NCBI GenBank assembly: GCA_040307715.1
Contig: JAWRJC010000003.1
Span: forward strand, 1 to 11,488
Direction of reading: 5' to 3'
DNA length: 11,488 nt
Origin: RUG13615 sp040307715
GTDB taxonomy: Bacteria; Bacillota; Clostridia; Peptostreptococcales; Anaerovoracaceae
A model generated the notes under the pieces. It was given only the letters and a program-made list of their open reading frames with translations, ran no database searches and was not told the DNA's origin. Made by a program: the position numbers and the translations under genes. This document shows positions 1 to 7,512 of this stretch, in pieces; the first letter of the stretch is position 1; every line of letters begins with the position of its first letter.

Positions 1-3000
1 AGTCTTGTCAAGTGCGCCGAGCGTGATGCCTTCGAGTTGGTCGGTCAGCTCGAGCGCGTTGATCGTAACGTTGCCGGTGTTCTCCACAGTGATCGTGTAG
101 GTCACCGTCTCGCCGGCCTCGACATTCGCTGTTTTGTCAGCCTCTTTGGTGACTTTGATCTTCGGATCCGCAGCCTCTGTGGTGACCGTCTCATCGTCGG
201 AGTCTTTTACTTCTTCGTTCTTGGGATCCTTTCCGGTGGCTGTTGCTGTATTCTCGATCTTGCCGGCATCAACGTCGGACTGCTGCACCGCATAGGGGTA
301 CGTGATCGTCTTGCTTGCCCCCGGAGCGAGGCTGAATGCCGCCTCATTCAGGGATACGAGCGTATCAGTCATGGCGATGCCGCTGACCGTCGCATTGCCC
401 GTGTTCTCTACAACAACTGTGTAGGTAACGGTCTCGCCCGCTTTCACATCAGAAGTCTTGTCTGCTGTCTTGGTAACGCTCAGTTCAGCAGCGAGTTCTT
501 CGGTATTGACGGTATCGGTTGCCTGATACTGCTTGCCGTTCAACGTGGCGGTCACTGTATTGGTAAAGGAGCCAGCCGCCATATCTGCCGGTTTGATCGT
601 GTAAGTCGCCGTTGTTGTCCGCGTCCCGCCGGCTTCGACATCCGCAAAGGAAGTGTCCGCAAGCGTGACACCTTCGATCTCGCTCAGCTGGATGTTCTGC
701 GCTGTCGCATAGATGTTCTTGACGGTGATCGTGAACGTAACGGTCTCTCCTTCGGCGTATTTGTAATCAGCCGCCTTGTCATCATCCTTGGTGACGACGA
801 GTGCCGGGTCCACATTTTCATCCGTGATGGTGAGTTTGCCCGGTGTCTTGGAGATCGTGTAATAGGAAACCGTATCTGTCCCGTTCGTCACAGCCGGATC
901 AGCCGAGAACGAACCTGTATACTCTCCTACCAGCGTGCCTTCGGCGCGCGTGTAGTTCAGACTGCTGACGCTGTCCCCCTCAAGGAGGCCGTCGATATGG
1001 ACATTTGTGTCATCCACACCGGTGCCATACCCATACTGGACCTCTCCGTTATACGGAAGTGTCTGATCATCGACCGTGATCGTCAGCGGCAGTGTGTAGT
1101 AGAGCGTGATCTCAGCGCCGTCCACCGTGACTGTAACAGTCGTGGTCGGATCAGTACTGTCTTTGACGAGGCTATAGCCAGCATAGGTGTCAAAGAACGT
1201 GGTTGCTGCCGGTACGGTAGCCGGATTGATGTCTGTGCCGATCGTCTCCTGTGTGACGTCATCTTCCGCGACCTTGGTCGTGGTGCCCTTCAGATAATGG
1301 TGCACCGTGACGGGCGCTTCATTTAGTCTGAAGTGCGCATAGTATGTGTGTGCTTCGTAAATGCCGTCAGCGTTCTTTTCAGGTGTGTAGTGCGCATCCG
1401 TGCTGATCGGTTCTGTTCCGTCATCGACGGTCCAGTAATCGAACGCATAAGTGGCCGAAGCCGCTGTTGCGGTCGACCCGGCTGCTGTCTCGCTCGCCGC
1501 CTTGACGGTCTCAGACTCGGGGGAAACAGTGCCCCTGCCGGTGCTGTCGGAAGCAACCGCATAGTTGATGGTCACATCATCTTCTTCCCAGACCGCAAAC
1601 ATTGCGTGATAAGGAAGGTTTTCATCAGGCGCTACCTGTGTGACTGCGGTTCCCCCTGCAATCGTGTATGCATTATTCGCATAGGTCAGATACAGGTCCT
1701 CTGCTCCGAGTTCCTGTGTCCAGTTGTCGCTGTCTGCTTCCCATGCGGACGCAGCTGCCTGGGTATTGCCGATATCGACTCTGGACCAACCAAGGAATTT
1801 GTACCCTTTGCGGGTCGGGGCAGCAGGAATAGCAACGCCAACGTTGATCACGGCGTTGTTGTCTTTAATGTAAGCATCCGTGCCGTCGTTCTTATACCAG
1901 TAGATATGCGTCGGTGTCGGTTCTTCGGAATCGATGTAGACCGCCTTCAGCTGCACCGTATACTTCTTGGTATCGCCATTCGGCGCAGGTGTCGGAAGGT
2001 CTTCGACCTTCGCGTTGGATTTCAGCACAGTAAATGTGTCACCGGGAAGGACCTTCGTCCCGGTCCCTGTCCAGGCGCCGTTTTCCCACTTCTGCACTTC
2101 CCAATAGCCAAACACCTTACTGGTATCGGTGGTCTTCGACGCGGCACCTGCAGGTGCTTTGGCTGTGTCTACGTAAGTGTGGGTATCTGTAGGCGCTCCA
2201 TAACCACCGCTCTCGGCATCTGCATCGTATTCCACGACGATACCGGAAGCGCCTTCCAGCGTCGAATGCCACTTCGCGTAGATATCCAGTTTCTTAGTAA
2301 TCCAGAAACGGTCTTTGCCCGGGGTGCTTTCGTCTCCGTCATCATCATAGCCTGTTAAATCGGAGTTAAAATTCGGGCTAATCAACTGACCGTTTACATT
2401 ATAAGTATCTGTCATATCGACAGTCTTATCATAAGGAGTTGTTACTGTATTCTCATTGATTGCGTATGCTTCTCCGTTGAATACCTGTGTAAAGTCTGGA
2501 TCCAAATACCATCCATCAAATGCGAATCCTGCAAGATCTCTACCGGTTGGCTCACTGACGTGGCCCCCTTCACTGATACGGAAGGTCATCGCCTGATTCT
2601 CAGAACCCCAATTGATGTTACCAGTCGCACCGTCAGGATAATTTACATGCAGGAACACACGGTATTCCTTTTGTCTCCATTTTGCATAGACTGTGATACC
2701 ACCTTCCGGCATTTTATTAAATGTGTACTTCTGTGTGCAGGCACTATCAATGTACCAGCCTTCAAAAACAAATCCTGCCGGTGTATGTGCAGCATCGGGC
2801 ACATAATTGTTACGTGATGAAACATCAGCGCCATAAGCGATACCTGTTTCAGCACTGATCTGGCCCATACCATCTTCTTCAAGAGGATTGTTTTCGCCGT
2901 TCACATACTTGCCGTCCATGAAGTTGATAGGATAAAGCTTACGGGTATAGTAAAAATCGATAGACTCATCTTCAGTTTGTGATTCCAATGCTCTCCCGTT

Positions 3001-5493
3001 AGACCCAAACGCCGGATCCGACTTATACTTTTGGAACCCATCAATATCAGTAAAGTCACCGCTCTCTCTGACAAAATTATATCTTGCAGAGATTGTGTTA
3101 AGGAGAGTGAAGTTGATATCATCTACCGTTTTATCCACCTGATCGCCAGGAAGCGCCTCGACATAGTAATACATTGTCTTCAGCGGGCGGGTAGCAGTAT
3201 TAAGATGGAAATCTATGCTCTCCGCAGGCATAGTATTCAGGCTGACGATAACTTCACTATTATTGCCGTTACCGACAGACGTATTGCCTACCGGCTGCCA
3301 ACGTTCACCATTGTTATATACAACACCGTTAGAGCCCTCGATCGGGAACTGCGTCAGTATATTCTGCTGGTATAATGCTTTTATTTCTTTGATGGTCTGC
3401 CAGCCACTTGAGCGTGTGTATCGTGTACCTGTGTATCTTGTACCTTCGCTAATCCAAGTATCACCATATGTCCAGTAATACCTTGGATTCCAATAGCTTC
3501 CTTCATTATGTCTTGTTAATTCAACGTATTCTCCACCAACCAGTCCATATTGAGTGCCATTGTTGCCCGTTGTCTCGTTATAGGTATACCCTTGTACCTG
3601 GAACCGCAGCGTATATTCATTACGGTCGTAGTACACGTTCAGAACAGTATTACCTTCGGTTTTGATCTTGACATTCTGATCAAACTCTTTCAGATGGAAA
3701 CCTTTGAAAGGCTGCTGGCCATTAACGGTATAGGAACTGTTATAATTCGTTCCATTGATTCTCGCATAAGCATTATCACCGCTCCCCTGACCGGAAACCG
3801 TATTGATCGTTGCTCCAACACTGCCAGTCAGAGGAATCGAATCATAGAAATCATAACCATCACCTTCAAGGTTTTGTTTCCAGATTATGATCGTATACCC
3901 AGCCGTCGTTTTCGGGATCCAGCGTGCATAGACCGTCTTCTTATCAGTCAAAGCCAGTTCGAAATCATATTCACTGCCGCCTGATGTCTGATCCGCCACT
4001 GCCTTATCTTCAAACCATCCGCCGAAAGTGTAACCGTTACGACTCATATTATTATCGTTCGGGCGGGTTGGTGTTTCACCAGAGTATACGAACTGGGGTG
4101 CATTATAAGTAGCACCCTTGCCGTTCTGATCAAAGATGAACCAATGCCCTTCCGGAGCATTGACACTAAAGGTGATATCGCCGGTGATCGTGATAGTTTC
4201 ATTATTCTGATACGCTTTATCAAGCTGATAACCAACGATGTTAGTGGACCCCTCTTTGACTTTCCAACCTTCAAAATGATAGTTTTCATTCTGTACGGTG
4301 TAAGCCATATTCACTTTATACGACTGCTCCGCAGACGCTGCATCCGCCCGGAAAGTCACTTCTTCCTGACCGAGAGAGATATTGTTCTCGTCCAGATAGG
4401 TGATGCGGTAATCCTTGAACAGCATCGCATAGTAAGTAACCTCTGTTCCGTCAGATGCAGGCGGAAGCTGGCCGTCCACGTCTGTCCGGACATCATCGAT
4501 CGTCAGGGCTTCTGTTTTAGGCGTATAATCCGGATCTTTCGTCCAGCCGCGGAAGTATACACCGTCAGGGAGCTCGCCGGCACCGGGATCGTAGAGAACG
4601 ACATCCATGTCGTCGTTCTTCTTGACATACATCGAGTCGATCTCTTCGTCGTTCAGCCCTTTAAAGATGACCTTGACTCTGGCATCCGTGCCGGTCTCCA
4701 CGATCGCGTAGATAGAGAAGTGGTCCGCTTCGAATACGGCTTTCTTCGTACCGAAGTCAACGTCCTCCATGACTTCCGCTTTGCCGTTGTCCTGGATGTG
4801 GACGACTTCGCGGGTGGCGTTCTCGTCCTGCACCGCGGAGCGCAGGTCGACCTTGACCGGCTTGGCCGGCTGGACTTCCTTGCCGTCCTTGTCAACGAAC
4901 GTGATGTCGACCGCCTTGATCGTGTAGATCGTTTCGTCGATCACTTTGTCCGCCGCGTTCAGGGCTTTCTCGGTGTCCGCCTTGCCGACCTTCTTGACGA
5001 CCATCTTGACATCCTTGTCGAAGGTTCCTTCCTCCGCGGTCACGAAGACATTCACGCCGTCCGCATAGCCGGCCAGCGTCCGCGCGGGCATGTCCTTATT
5101 CTCCGTGTCTTCTTTGGCGGCGTCTTCTGCGGGCTGCTCAGCTGCCGGCTGCGCAGGTTCTTCCTCCGCAGGCACGTCAACATCCGCGGGTTCTTCCGCG
5201 GGCGTTTCCCCGTCTATGGCCGCCGGCTCTTCGGCGGGTGCGCCGCCCTCATCGCCGGGGGATACCTCCTCCGCAGGTTCTTCCTCTGCAGGCGCGTTAA
5301 CATCCGCGGGTTGTTCCTCCGCGGGCTGTTCCGCATCCTCCTGCGCCGGGGTTTCCTGCACGTCCTGCGTCTGCGCCGCCGCACTCACATCGGCCGCGCC
5401 GGCCCACGCGCTTTGCGAGGAAAAGATGCAGAACTGGAAGACCATCGCGACTGCCAGCAGTAACGCCAGACTTCTCGACTTGTGCTTCTTCAT
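1..5493 (-). CDS. Giant multi-domain cell-surface protein (InlB-like, MucBP-like and DUF11-like repeats), 3' end outside window
   Basis: The frame is open for 1831 codons from an ATG at 5493 to the left edge, with no stop. AGGAGAGG lies 4 bases before the ATG. Residues 1-31 are a Sec signal peptide (MKKHKSRS, hydrophobic core, likely cleavage after AWA). Residues 45-132 are a Pro/Ala/Glu-rich stalk. Residues 138-265 form a beta module ending HFSIYAIV, which I recognise from other clostridial surface proteins. InlB/Listeria-Bacteroides-type units follow, with GW and YAxW signatures at Trp 317, 410, 493/525, 913/939, 995/1075, 1236/1302 and 1354. A module opening with IIIWKQ (Trp 538) precedes a Tyr/Trp-rich insert (about 626-880). 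Residues 1392-1466 resemble MucBP (VTVHHYLKGT), 1467-1555 an MBG-like beta domain, and 1562-1667, 1668-1775 and 1776-1831+ are DUF11/DUF7507-like repeats (VTYTVVVENTGN). The likely role is adhesion or surface display. An LPXTG motif or membrane anchor would lie beyond the edge and is not seen. Confidence 0.93.
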   Translation of the reverse strand, partial: MKKHKSRSLALLLAVAMVFQFCIFSSQSAWAGAADVSAAAQTQDVQETPAQEDAEQPAEEQPADVNAPAEEEPAEEVSPGDEGGAPAEEPAAIDGETPAEEPADVDVPAEEEPAQPAAEQPAEDAAKEDTENKDMPARTLAGYADGVNVFVTAEEGTFDKDVKMVVKKVGKADTEKALNAADKVIDETIYTIKAVDITFVDKDGKEVQPAKPVKVDLRSAVQDENATREVVHIQDNGKAEVMEDVDFGTKKAVFEADHFSIYAIVETGTDARVKVIFKGLNDEEIDSMYVKKNDDMDVVLYDPGAGELPDGVYFRGWTKDPDYTPKTEALTIDDVRTDVDGQLPPASDGTEVTYYAMLFKDYRITYLDENNISLGQEEVTFRADAASAEQSYKVNMAYTVQNENYHFEGWKVKEGSTNIVGYQLDKAYQNNETITITGDITFSVNAPEGHWFIFDQNGKGATYNAPQFVYSGETPTRPNDNNMSRNGYTFGGWFEDKAVADQTSGGSEYDFELALTDKKTVYARWIPKTTAGYTIIIWKQNLEGDGYDFYDSIPLTGSVGATINTVSGQGSGDNAYARINGTNYNSSYTVNGQQPFKGFHLKEFDQNVKIKTEGNTVLNVYYDRNEYTLRFQVQGYTYNETTGNNGTQYGLVGGEYVELTRHNEGSYWNPRYYWTYGDTWISEGTRYTGTRYTRSSGWQTIKEIKALYQQNILTQFPIEGSNGVVYNNGERWQPVGNTSVGNGNNSEVIVSLNTMPAESIDFHLNTATRPLKTMYYYVEALPGDQVDKTVDDINFTLLNTISARYNFVRESGDFTDIDGFQKYKSDPAFGSNGRALESQTEDESIDFYYTRKLYPINFMDGKYVNGENNPLEEDGMGQISAETGIAYGADVSSRNNYVPDAAHTPAGFVFEGWYIDSACTQKYTFNKMPEGGITVYAKWRQKEYRVFLHVNYPDGATGNINWGSENQAMTFRISEGGHVSEPTGRDLAGFAFDGWYLDPDFTQVFNGEAYAINENTVTTPYDKTVDMTDTYNVNGQLISPNFNSDLTGYDDDGDESTPGKDRFWITKKLDIYAKWHSTLEGASGIVVEYDADAESGGYGAPTDTHTYVDTAKAPAGAASKTTDTSKVFGYWEVQKWENGAWTGTGTKVLPGDTFTVLKSNAKVEDLPTPAPNGDTKKYTVQLKAVYIDSEEPTPTHIYWYKNDGTDAYIKDNNAVINVGVAIPAAPTRKGYKFLGWSRVDIGNTQAAASAWEADSDNWTQELGAEDLYLTYANNAYTIAGGTAVTQVAPDENLPYHAMFAVWEEDDVTINYAVASDSTGRGTVSPESETVKAASETAAGSTATAASATYAFDYWTVDDGTEPISTDAHYTPEKNADGIYEAHTYYAHFRLNEAPVTVHHYLKGTTTKVAEDDVTQETIGTDINPATVPAATTFFDTYAGYSLVKDSTDPTTTVTVTVDGAEITLYYTLPLTITVDDQTLPYNGEVQYGYGTGVDDTNVHIDGLLEGDSVSSLNYTRAEGTLVGEYTGSFSADPAVTNGTDTVSYYTISKTPGKLTITDENVDPALVVTKDDDKAADYKYAEGETVTFTITVKNIYATAQNIQLSEIEGVTLADTSFADVEAGGTRTTTATYTIKPADMAAGSFTNTVTATLNGKQYQATDTVNTEELAAELSVTKTADKTSDVKAGETVTYTVVVENTGNATVSGIAMTDTLVSLNEAAFSLAPGASKTITYPYAVQQSDVDAGKIENTATATGKDPKNEEVKDSDDETVTTEAADPKIKVTKEADKTANVEAGETVTYTITVENTGNVTINALELTDQLEGITLGALDKT
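3416..3445 (-). repeat. Two 15-bp tandem units in the surface gene
   Basis: Units 3416-3430 and 3431-3445 differ at one base and encode a GTRYTGTRYT duplication in the Tyr/Trp-rich insert. The unit is a multiple of three, so changes in copy number would keep the frame. Confidence 0.7.
5153..5317 (-). repeat. Imperfect direct repeat, 120-bp offset, in the Pro/Glu-rich stalk of the surface protein
   Basis: Positions 5153-5197 and 5273-5317 match at 41 of 45 bases and are exactly 120 bp (40 codons) apart, so the frame is kept. They encode PADVDVPAEEEPA and PADVNAPAEEEPA. The stalk thus seems to have grown by an internal duplication, and its length may vary between strains. Confidence 0.75.
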
Positions 5494-5581
5494 GATGCCT
5501 CTCCTATCTACGAGAATGGTATAACGGTGGCGCCTGTCAGCGGGTGCAGATCATTCGAACCGCCCCGCATATACAACGCGC

Positions 5582-5599
5582 TTTAATACATATATTAAA
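5582..5599. promoter_or_regulatory. AT-rich palindrome at the predicted start site of the surface gene
   Basis: The sequence TTTAATACATATATTAAA has 7-bp perfect arms around a 4-bp centre. It lies immediately downstream of the predicted -10 element (5608-5613), a position where a bound repressor would block transcription start. The regulator is unknown and the AT content makes chance a real possibility. Confidence 0.3.
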
Positions 5600-5607
5600 C
5601 TAGCATA

Positions 5608-5636
5608 ACTTTATCACGTAATTTGACTGGTGTCCA
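5608..5636 (-). promoter_or_regulatory. Candidate sigma-A promoter of the surface-protein gene
   Basis: On the minus strand TGGACA (5631-5636, 5 of 6 to the -35 consensus) is separated by exactly 17 bp from TAAAGT (5608-5613, 4 of 6 to the -10 consensus). This predicts a start near 5601 and a leader of about 108 bases before the ATG at 5493. No better pair was seen between the upstream terminator and the gene. Confidence 0.4.
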
Positions 5637-5643
5637 CATTTTC

Positions 5644-5685
5644 AAGTGCTCAAAATCAACTAATATTTGTTGATTTTGAGCGCTT
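5644..5685. promoter_or_regulatory. 17-bp inverted repeat upstream of the surface-gene promoter
   Basis: Arms 5644-5660 and 5669-5685 surround an 8-base loop (TAATATTT). The inner 13 bp (GCTCAAAATCAAC against GTTGATTTTGAGC) are perfect, and the outer arm has one G-T pair. No T-tract follows on either strand, so it is not a standard terminator. It ends about 8 bp upstream of the candidate -35 element, which fits a binding site for a dimeric regulator. The rest of the 5494-5785 gap shows only two short 5-bp hairpins (5750-5764 and 5763-5777). Confidence 0.55.
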
Positions 5686-5785
5686 CTTGCGCATTTGGCA
5701 TCTGCATTTTTCAGACAAATGAAGGTTGTTTATACTTGTTGTGTAATAGATGATTCTGTCATCTTGCGATTTGCAAGCTCCCGAT

Positions 5786-5830
5786 AAAAAAACAGCCGCG
5801 GCCGGGCGGTCGCAGCTGCTCTGTTTTTTA
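5786..5830 (-). terminator. Intrinsic terminator of the amino-acid transporter operon
   Basis: Stem arms 5793-5803 and 5808-5818 (11 positions with one G-U pair and one mismatch on the minus strand) enclose a 4-base loop and are followed on the minus strand by seven T (5786-5792). It lies about 50 bp after the ATPase stop. Six T on the other side (5824-5829) could let it act in both directions. It separates the transporter operon from the surface gene. Confidence 0.88.
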
Positions 5831-5852
5831 TGCATGTCCGGGCACTTTTGAT

Positions 5853-5870
5853 CCGCCCTCCGCCGGGCGG
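5853..5870 (-). other. Short GC-rich hairpin just after the ATPase stop codon
   Basis: A 6-bp perfect stem CCGCCC/GGGCGG (5853-5858 and 5865-5870) with a 6-base loop lies 7 bases after the stop codon and ahead of the terminator. It has no T-tract and may stabilise the mRNA 3' end. Confidence 0.35.
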
Positions 5871-5877
5871 TGCCGTG

Positions 5878-6666
5878 CTACAGCACCTTCGACAGGAAGT
5901 CCTGCAGACGCGGGCTTTCCGGTGCGCCGAAGATCTTTTCGGGCGTGCCCTCCTCCATGACGATGCCGTCCGCCATGAACAGGACGCGGCTCGCAACTTC
6001 TTTCGCGAACCCCATCTCGTGGGTGACGATCGCCATGGTCATACCATCGTCCGCAAGTTCCTTCATGACTTCGAGGACTTCGCCGACCATCTCCGGGTCG
6101 AGCGCGGAGGTCGGTTCGTCAAAGAGCATGACCTTCGGATGCATCGCCAGCGCGCGTACAATGGCGATACGCTGTTTCTGGCCGCCGGATAGGGAGGACG
6201 GGTACGCGTCCGCTTTGTCCAGCAGACCGACGCGGGTCAGGAGGCGTTCTGCCTCTTCATTGGCTTCATCCGCCTTCATCCGGCCGGTGCGCAGCGGCGC
6301 CAGCGTGATGTTCTTGCGGACGGTCATGTTCGGGAACAGATTGAAGTGCTGGAAGACCATGCCCATGTGCTCCCGGGTCTTGTTGATGTCGACCTTGTCG
6401 CTCGTCAGCTCCTGTCCGTCAAACCAGATATGGCTGCCGGGGTCGGGCGATTCGAGCAGATTGAGACAGCGCAGGTAAGTGGACTTGCCCGATCCGGACG
6501 GACCCATGACGACCACTTTTTCGCCCTGCGCGATGTAGTTGTCGATCCCCTTCAGGACGTGGTTGTCCCCGAAGGTCTTGTGCAGATTCTGCACTTCGAT
6601 GAGATGGCCGCCTGCCGCAGCCGGTGCGGCGTTTTGTGCCGCCACTGCTTTCTTATCGTCTGTCAC
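5878..6666 (-). CDS. glnQ/artP-like: Polar amino-acid ABC transporter, ATP-binding protein
   Basis: This 262-residue cytoplasmic ATPase powers import of a polar amino acid by the adjacent permease and binding lipoprotein. All ABC motifs are intact: Walker A GPSGSGKST (55-63), Q-loop Gln106, signature LSGGQ (159-163), Walker B VMLFDEP (179-185), D-loop SALD (187-190) and switch His216. The spacing and the FQHFNLFP and HEMGFAKEV segments are typical of the GlnQ/HisP/ArtP subfamily. About 20 extra N-terminal residues rich in Ala precede the usual start of the domain. The start is a GTG at 6664-6666, chosen for the AAAGGAGG at 6677-6684. The gene overlaps the permease gene by 14 bp, so translation is probably coupled. 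It is the last gene of the operon and is followed by a terminator. The substrate cannot be read from this protein alone. Confidence 0.95.
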   Translation of the reverse strand: MTDDKKAVAAQNAAPAAAGGHLIEVQNLHKTFGDNHVLKGIDNYIAQGEKVVVMGPSGSGKSTYLRCLNLLESPDPGSHIWFDGQELTSDKVDINKTREHMGMVFQHFNLFPNMTVRKNITLAPLRTGRMKADEANEEAERLLTRVGLLDKADAYPSSLSGGQKQRIAIVRALAMHPKVMLFDEPTSALDPEMVGEVLEVMKELADDGMTMAIVTHEMGFAKEVASRVLFMADGIVMEEGTPEKIFGAPESPRLQDFLSKVL

Positions 6667-7360
6667 TCTTGCGCAGCCTCCTTTCCAGTTTGCCGAGCAG
6701 CCAGGTCATGATCAGGACGCAGAACAGGTACACGAGCGCGATGCCGACGAGCGGCATGAGCGCCTGGTAGGTCTTGGCCTGGATCTGGATAGCGACTTTC
6801 GTGATGTCCGCAAGACCGATAACGGTCACAAGGGACGTGTCTTTGAAAAGTGTGATCATCTCGTTGCCGAGCGCCGGCAGGATATTCTTGATCGCCTGCG
6901 GGATGATGATGTCCTTCATGACGGTCGGGTACTTCATGCCGAGGGAGCGGCCGGCCTCCATCTGACCGGGGTCGATGGACATGATGCCGGACCGGATGGT
7001 CTCGCTGACGTAGGCGCCGGAGTTGATGCCGAGGGTCAGGGTGGCGATCATCACGAGGTTGCGGCTCGCCGCAAACACAACGAAGCCCATGATCAGCAGC
7101 TGGACCATCATCGGTGTGCCGCGGATCACGGTGATGTAGACCTTCATGATGGCGTTGAGGATGGCAAGCCACCAGCTCTTCTTTTTGCCCTGGCGCTGCT
7201 GGTCATAGCTCGTGCGGATGACCGCGACGAAGATGCCGATGATGATGCCAAGGAGCAGTGCGCCGATCATGACGGTGAACGAAATGCGCAAGCCGTTCAG
7301 GAGGAGCAGCCAGCGGTCGTTTTCTAGGAAACTGACTACAAATTGTTCTTTCAGCGTCAT
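6653..7360 (-). CDS. glnP/artQ-like: Polar amino-acid ABC transporter, permease
   Basis: This 235-residue integral membrane protein forms the channel of the importer. It belongs to the HisMQ/GlnP family: hydrophobic segments near 22-48, 65-78, 83-98, 103-116 and 203-222, the hallmark VIRGTPMMVQ (78-87), and the EAA coupling loop around EAGRSLGM (135-142) followed by IIIPQAIKNILPALGNE, which contacts the ATPase. I chose the ATG at 7360 because MTLKEQFVVSFLENDRW fits the usual family N-terminus. An in-frame ATG at 7450 would add 30 residues encoded by the intergenic hairpins. The ribosome site is weak (AGAGAG, no GGAGG), which, with the hairpins upstream, suggests lower output than the binding protein. 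A single permease gene implies a homodimer. Confidence 0.93.
   Translation of the reverse strand: MTLKEQFVVSFLENDRWLLLLNGLRISFTVMIGALLLGIIIGIFVAVIRTSYDQQRQGKKKSWWLAILNAIMKVYITVIRGTPMMVQLLIMGFVVFAASRNLVMIATLTLGINSGAYVSETIRSGIMSIDPGQMEAGRSLGMKYPTVMKDIIIPQAIKNILPALGNEMITLFKDTSLVTVIGLADITKVAIQIQAKTYQALMPLVGIALVYLFCVLIMTWLLGKLERRLRKSDRR
6677..6684 (-). promoter_or_regulatory. Shine-Dalgarno site fixing the GTG start of the ATPase
   Basis: AAAGGAGG on the minus strand lies inside the permease coding end, 10 bases before the GTG at 6666. It supports that start over any downstream ATG. Confidence 0.75.
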
Positions 7361-7380
7361 ATCTGTTCTCTCTATTTTCC

Positions 7381-7421
7381 GGAATCGCTCCGCTTGCCGG
7401 CCCTGCCGGCACGGCGATTCC
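7381..7421 (-). other. Strong hairpin between the binding-protein and permease genes
   Basis: Nested arms pair GGAATCG (7381-7387) with CGATTCC (7415-7421), CCG (7390-7392) with CGG (7412-7414), and TGCCGGC (7395-7401) with GCCGGCA (7405-7411) around a 3-base loop. This gives 17 bp with two small bulges on one side. No T-tract follows on the minus strand, so it is more likely an mRNA processing or stabilising element than a terminator. It ends 20 bases before the permease ATG. Confidence 0.65.
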
Positions 7422-7430
7422 TTAACGTGG

Positions 7431-7459
7431 AAAAACGGGGCGGTTGCCAAAGCGCCGCC
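7431..7459 (-). terminator. Possible leaky terminator after the binding-protein gene
   Basis: A 5-bp GC stem (7439-7443 with 7455-7459) is followed, after three bases, by five T on the minus strand (7431-7435). The stem is short and the loop is 11 bases, so read-through into the permease gene is expected. A further small hairpin (AAGAC 7470-7474 with GTCTT 7483-7487) precedes it. Confidence 0.35.
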
Positions 7460-7512
7460 TCGCTCTCACAAGACTTGATAGGGTCTTAATTGCTGCCGAT
7501 CGCCACAGAGGA

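Noticed and set aside
37..1326. Long plus-strand open frame opposite the 3' part of the surface gene
   Set aside because: It is rich in Cys, Arg and Ile in an unnatural pattern, has no family signature or ribosome site, and lies wholly antisense to a well-supported coding frame.
4144..5463. Plus-strand 439-codon open frame opposite the 5' part of the surface gene
   Set aside because: Its Arg/Val/Asp-rich and late Arg/Leu/Phe-rich composition is the mirror of the GC-rich Lys/Glu/Pro coding on the other strand; the signal peptide and stalk read sensibly only on the minus strand.
5644..5685. The 17-bp inverted repeat as an intrinsic terminator or an invertible promoter switch
   Set aside because: No T-tract follows on either strand, and the arms are only 8 bases apart with no second copy in the window, so inversion would not move a promoter.
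6539..7327. Plus-strand 262-codon open frame across the ATPase and permease genes
   Set aside because: It is His/Asp-rich, a typical antisense artefact of membrane-protein genes, and conflicts with two conserved transporter genes.
7361..7450. Upstream in-frame start that would lengthen the permease by 30 residues
   Set aside because: The extra residues are charged and encoded by the intergenic hairpins, and the family N-terminus begins at the ATG at 7360.
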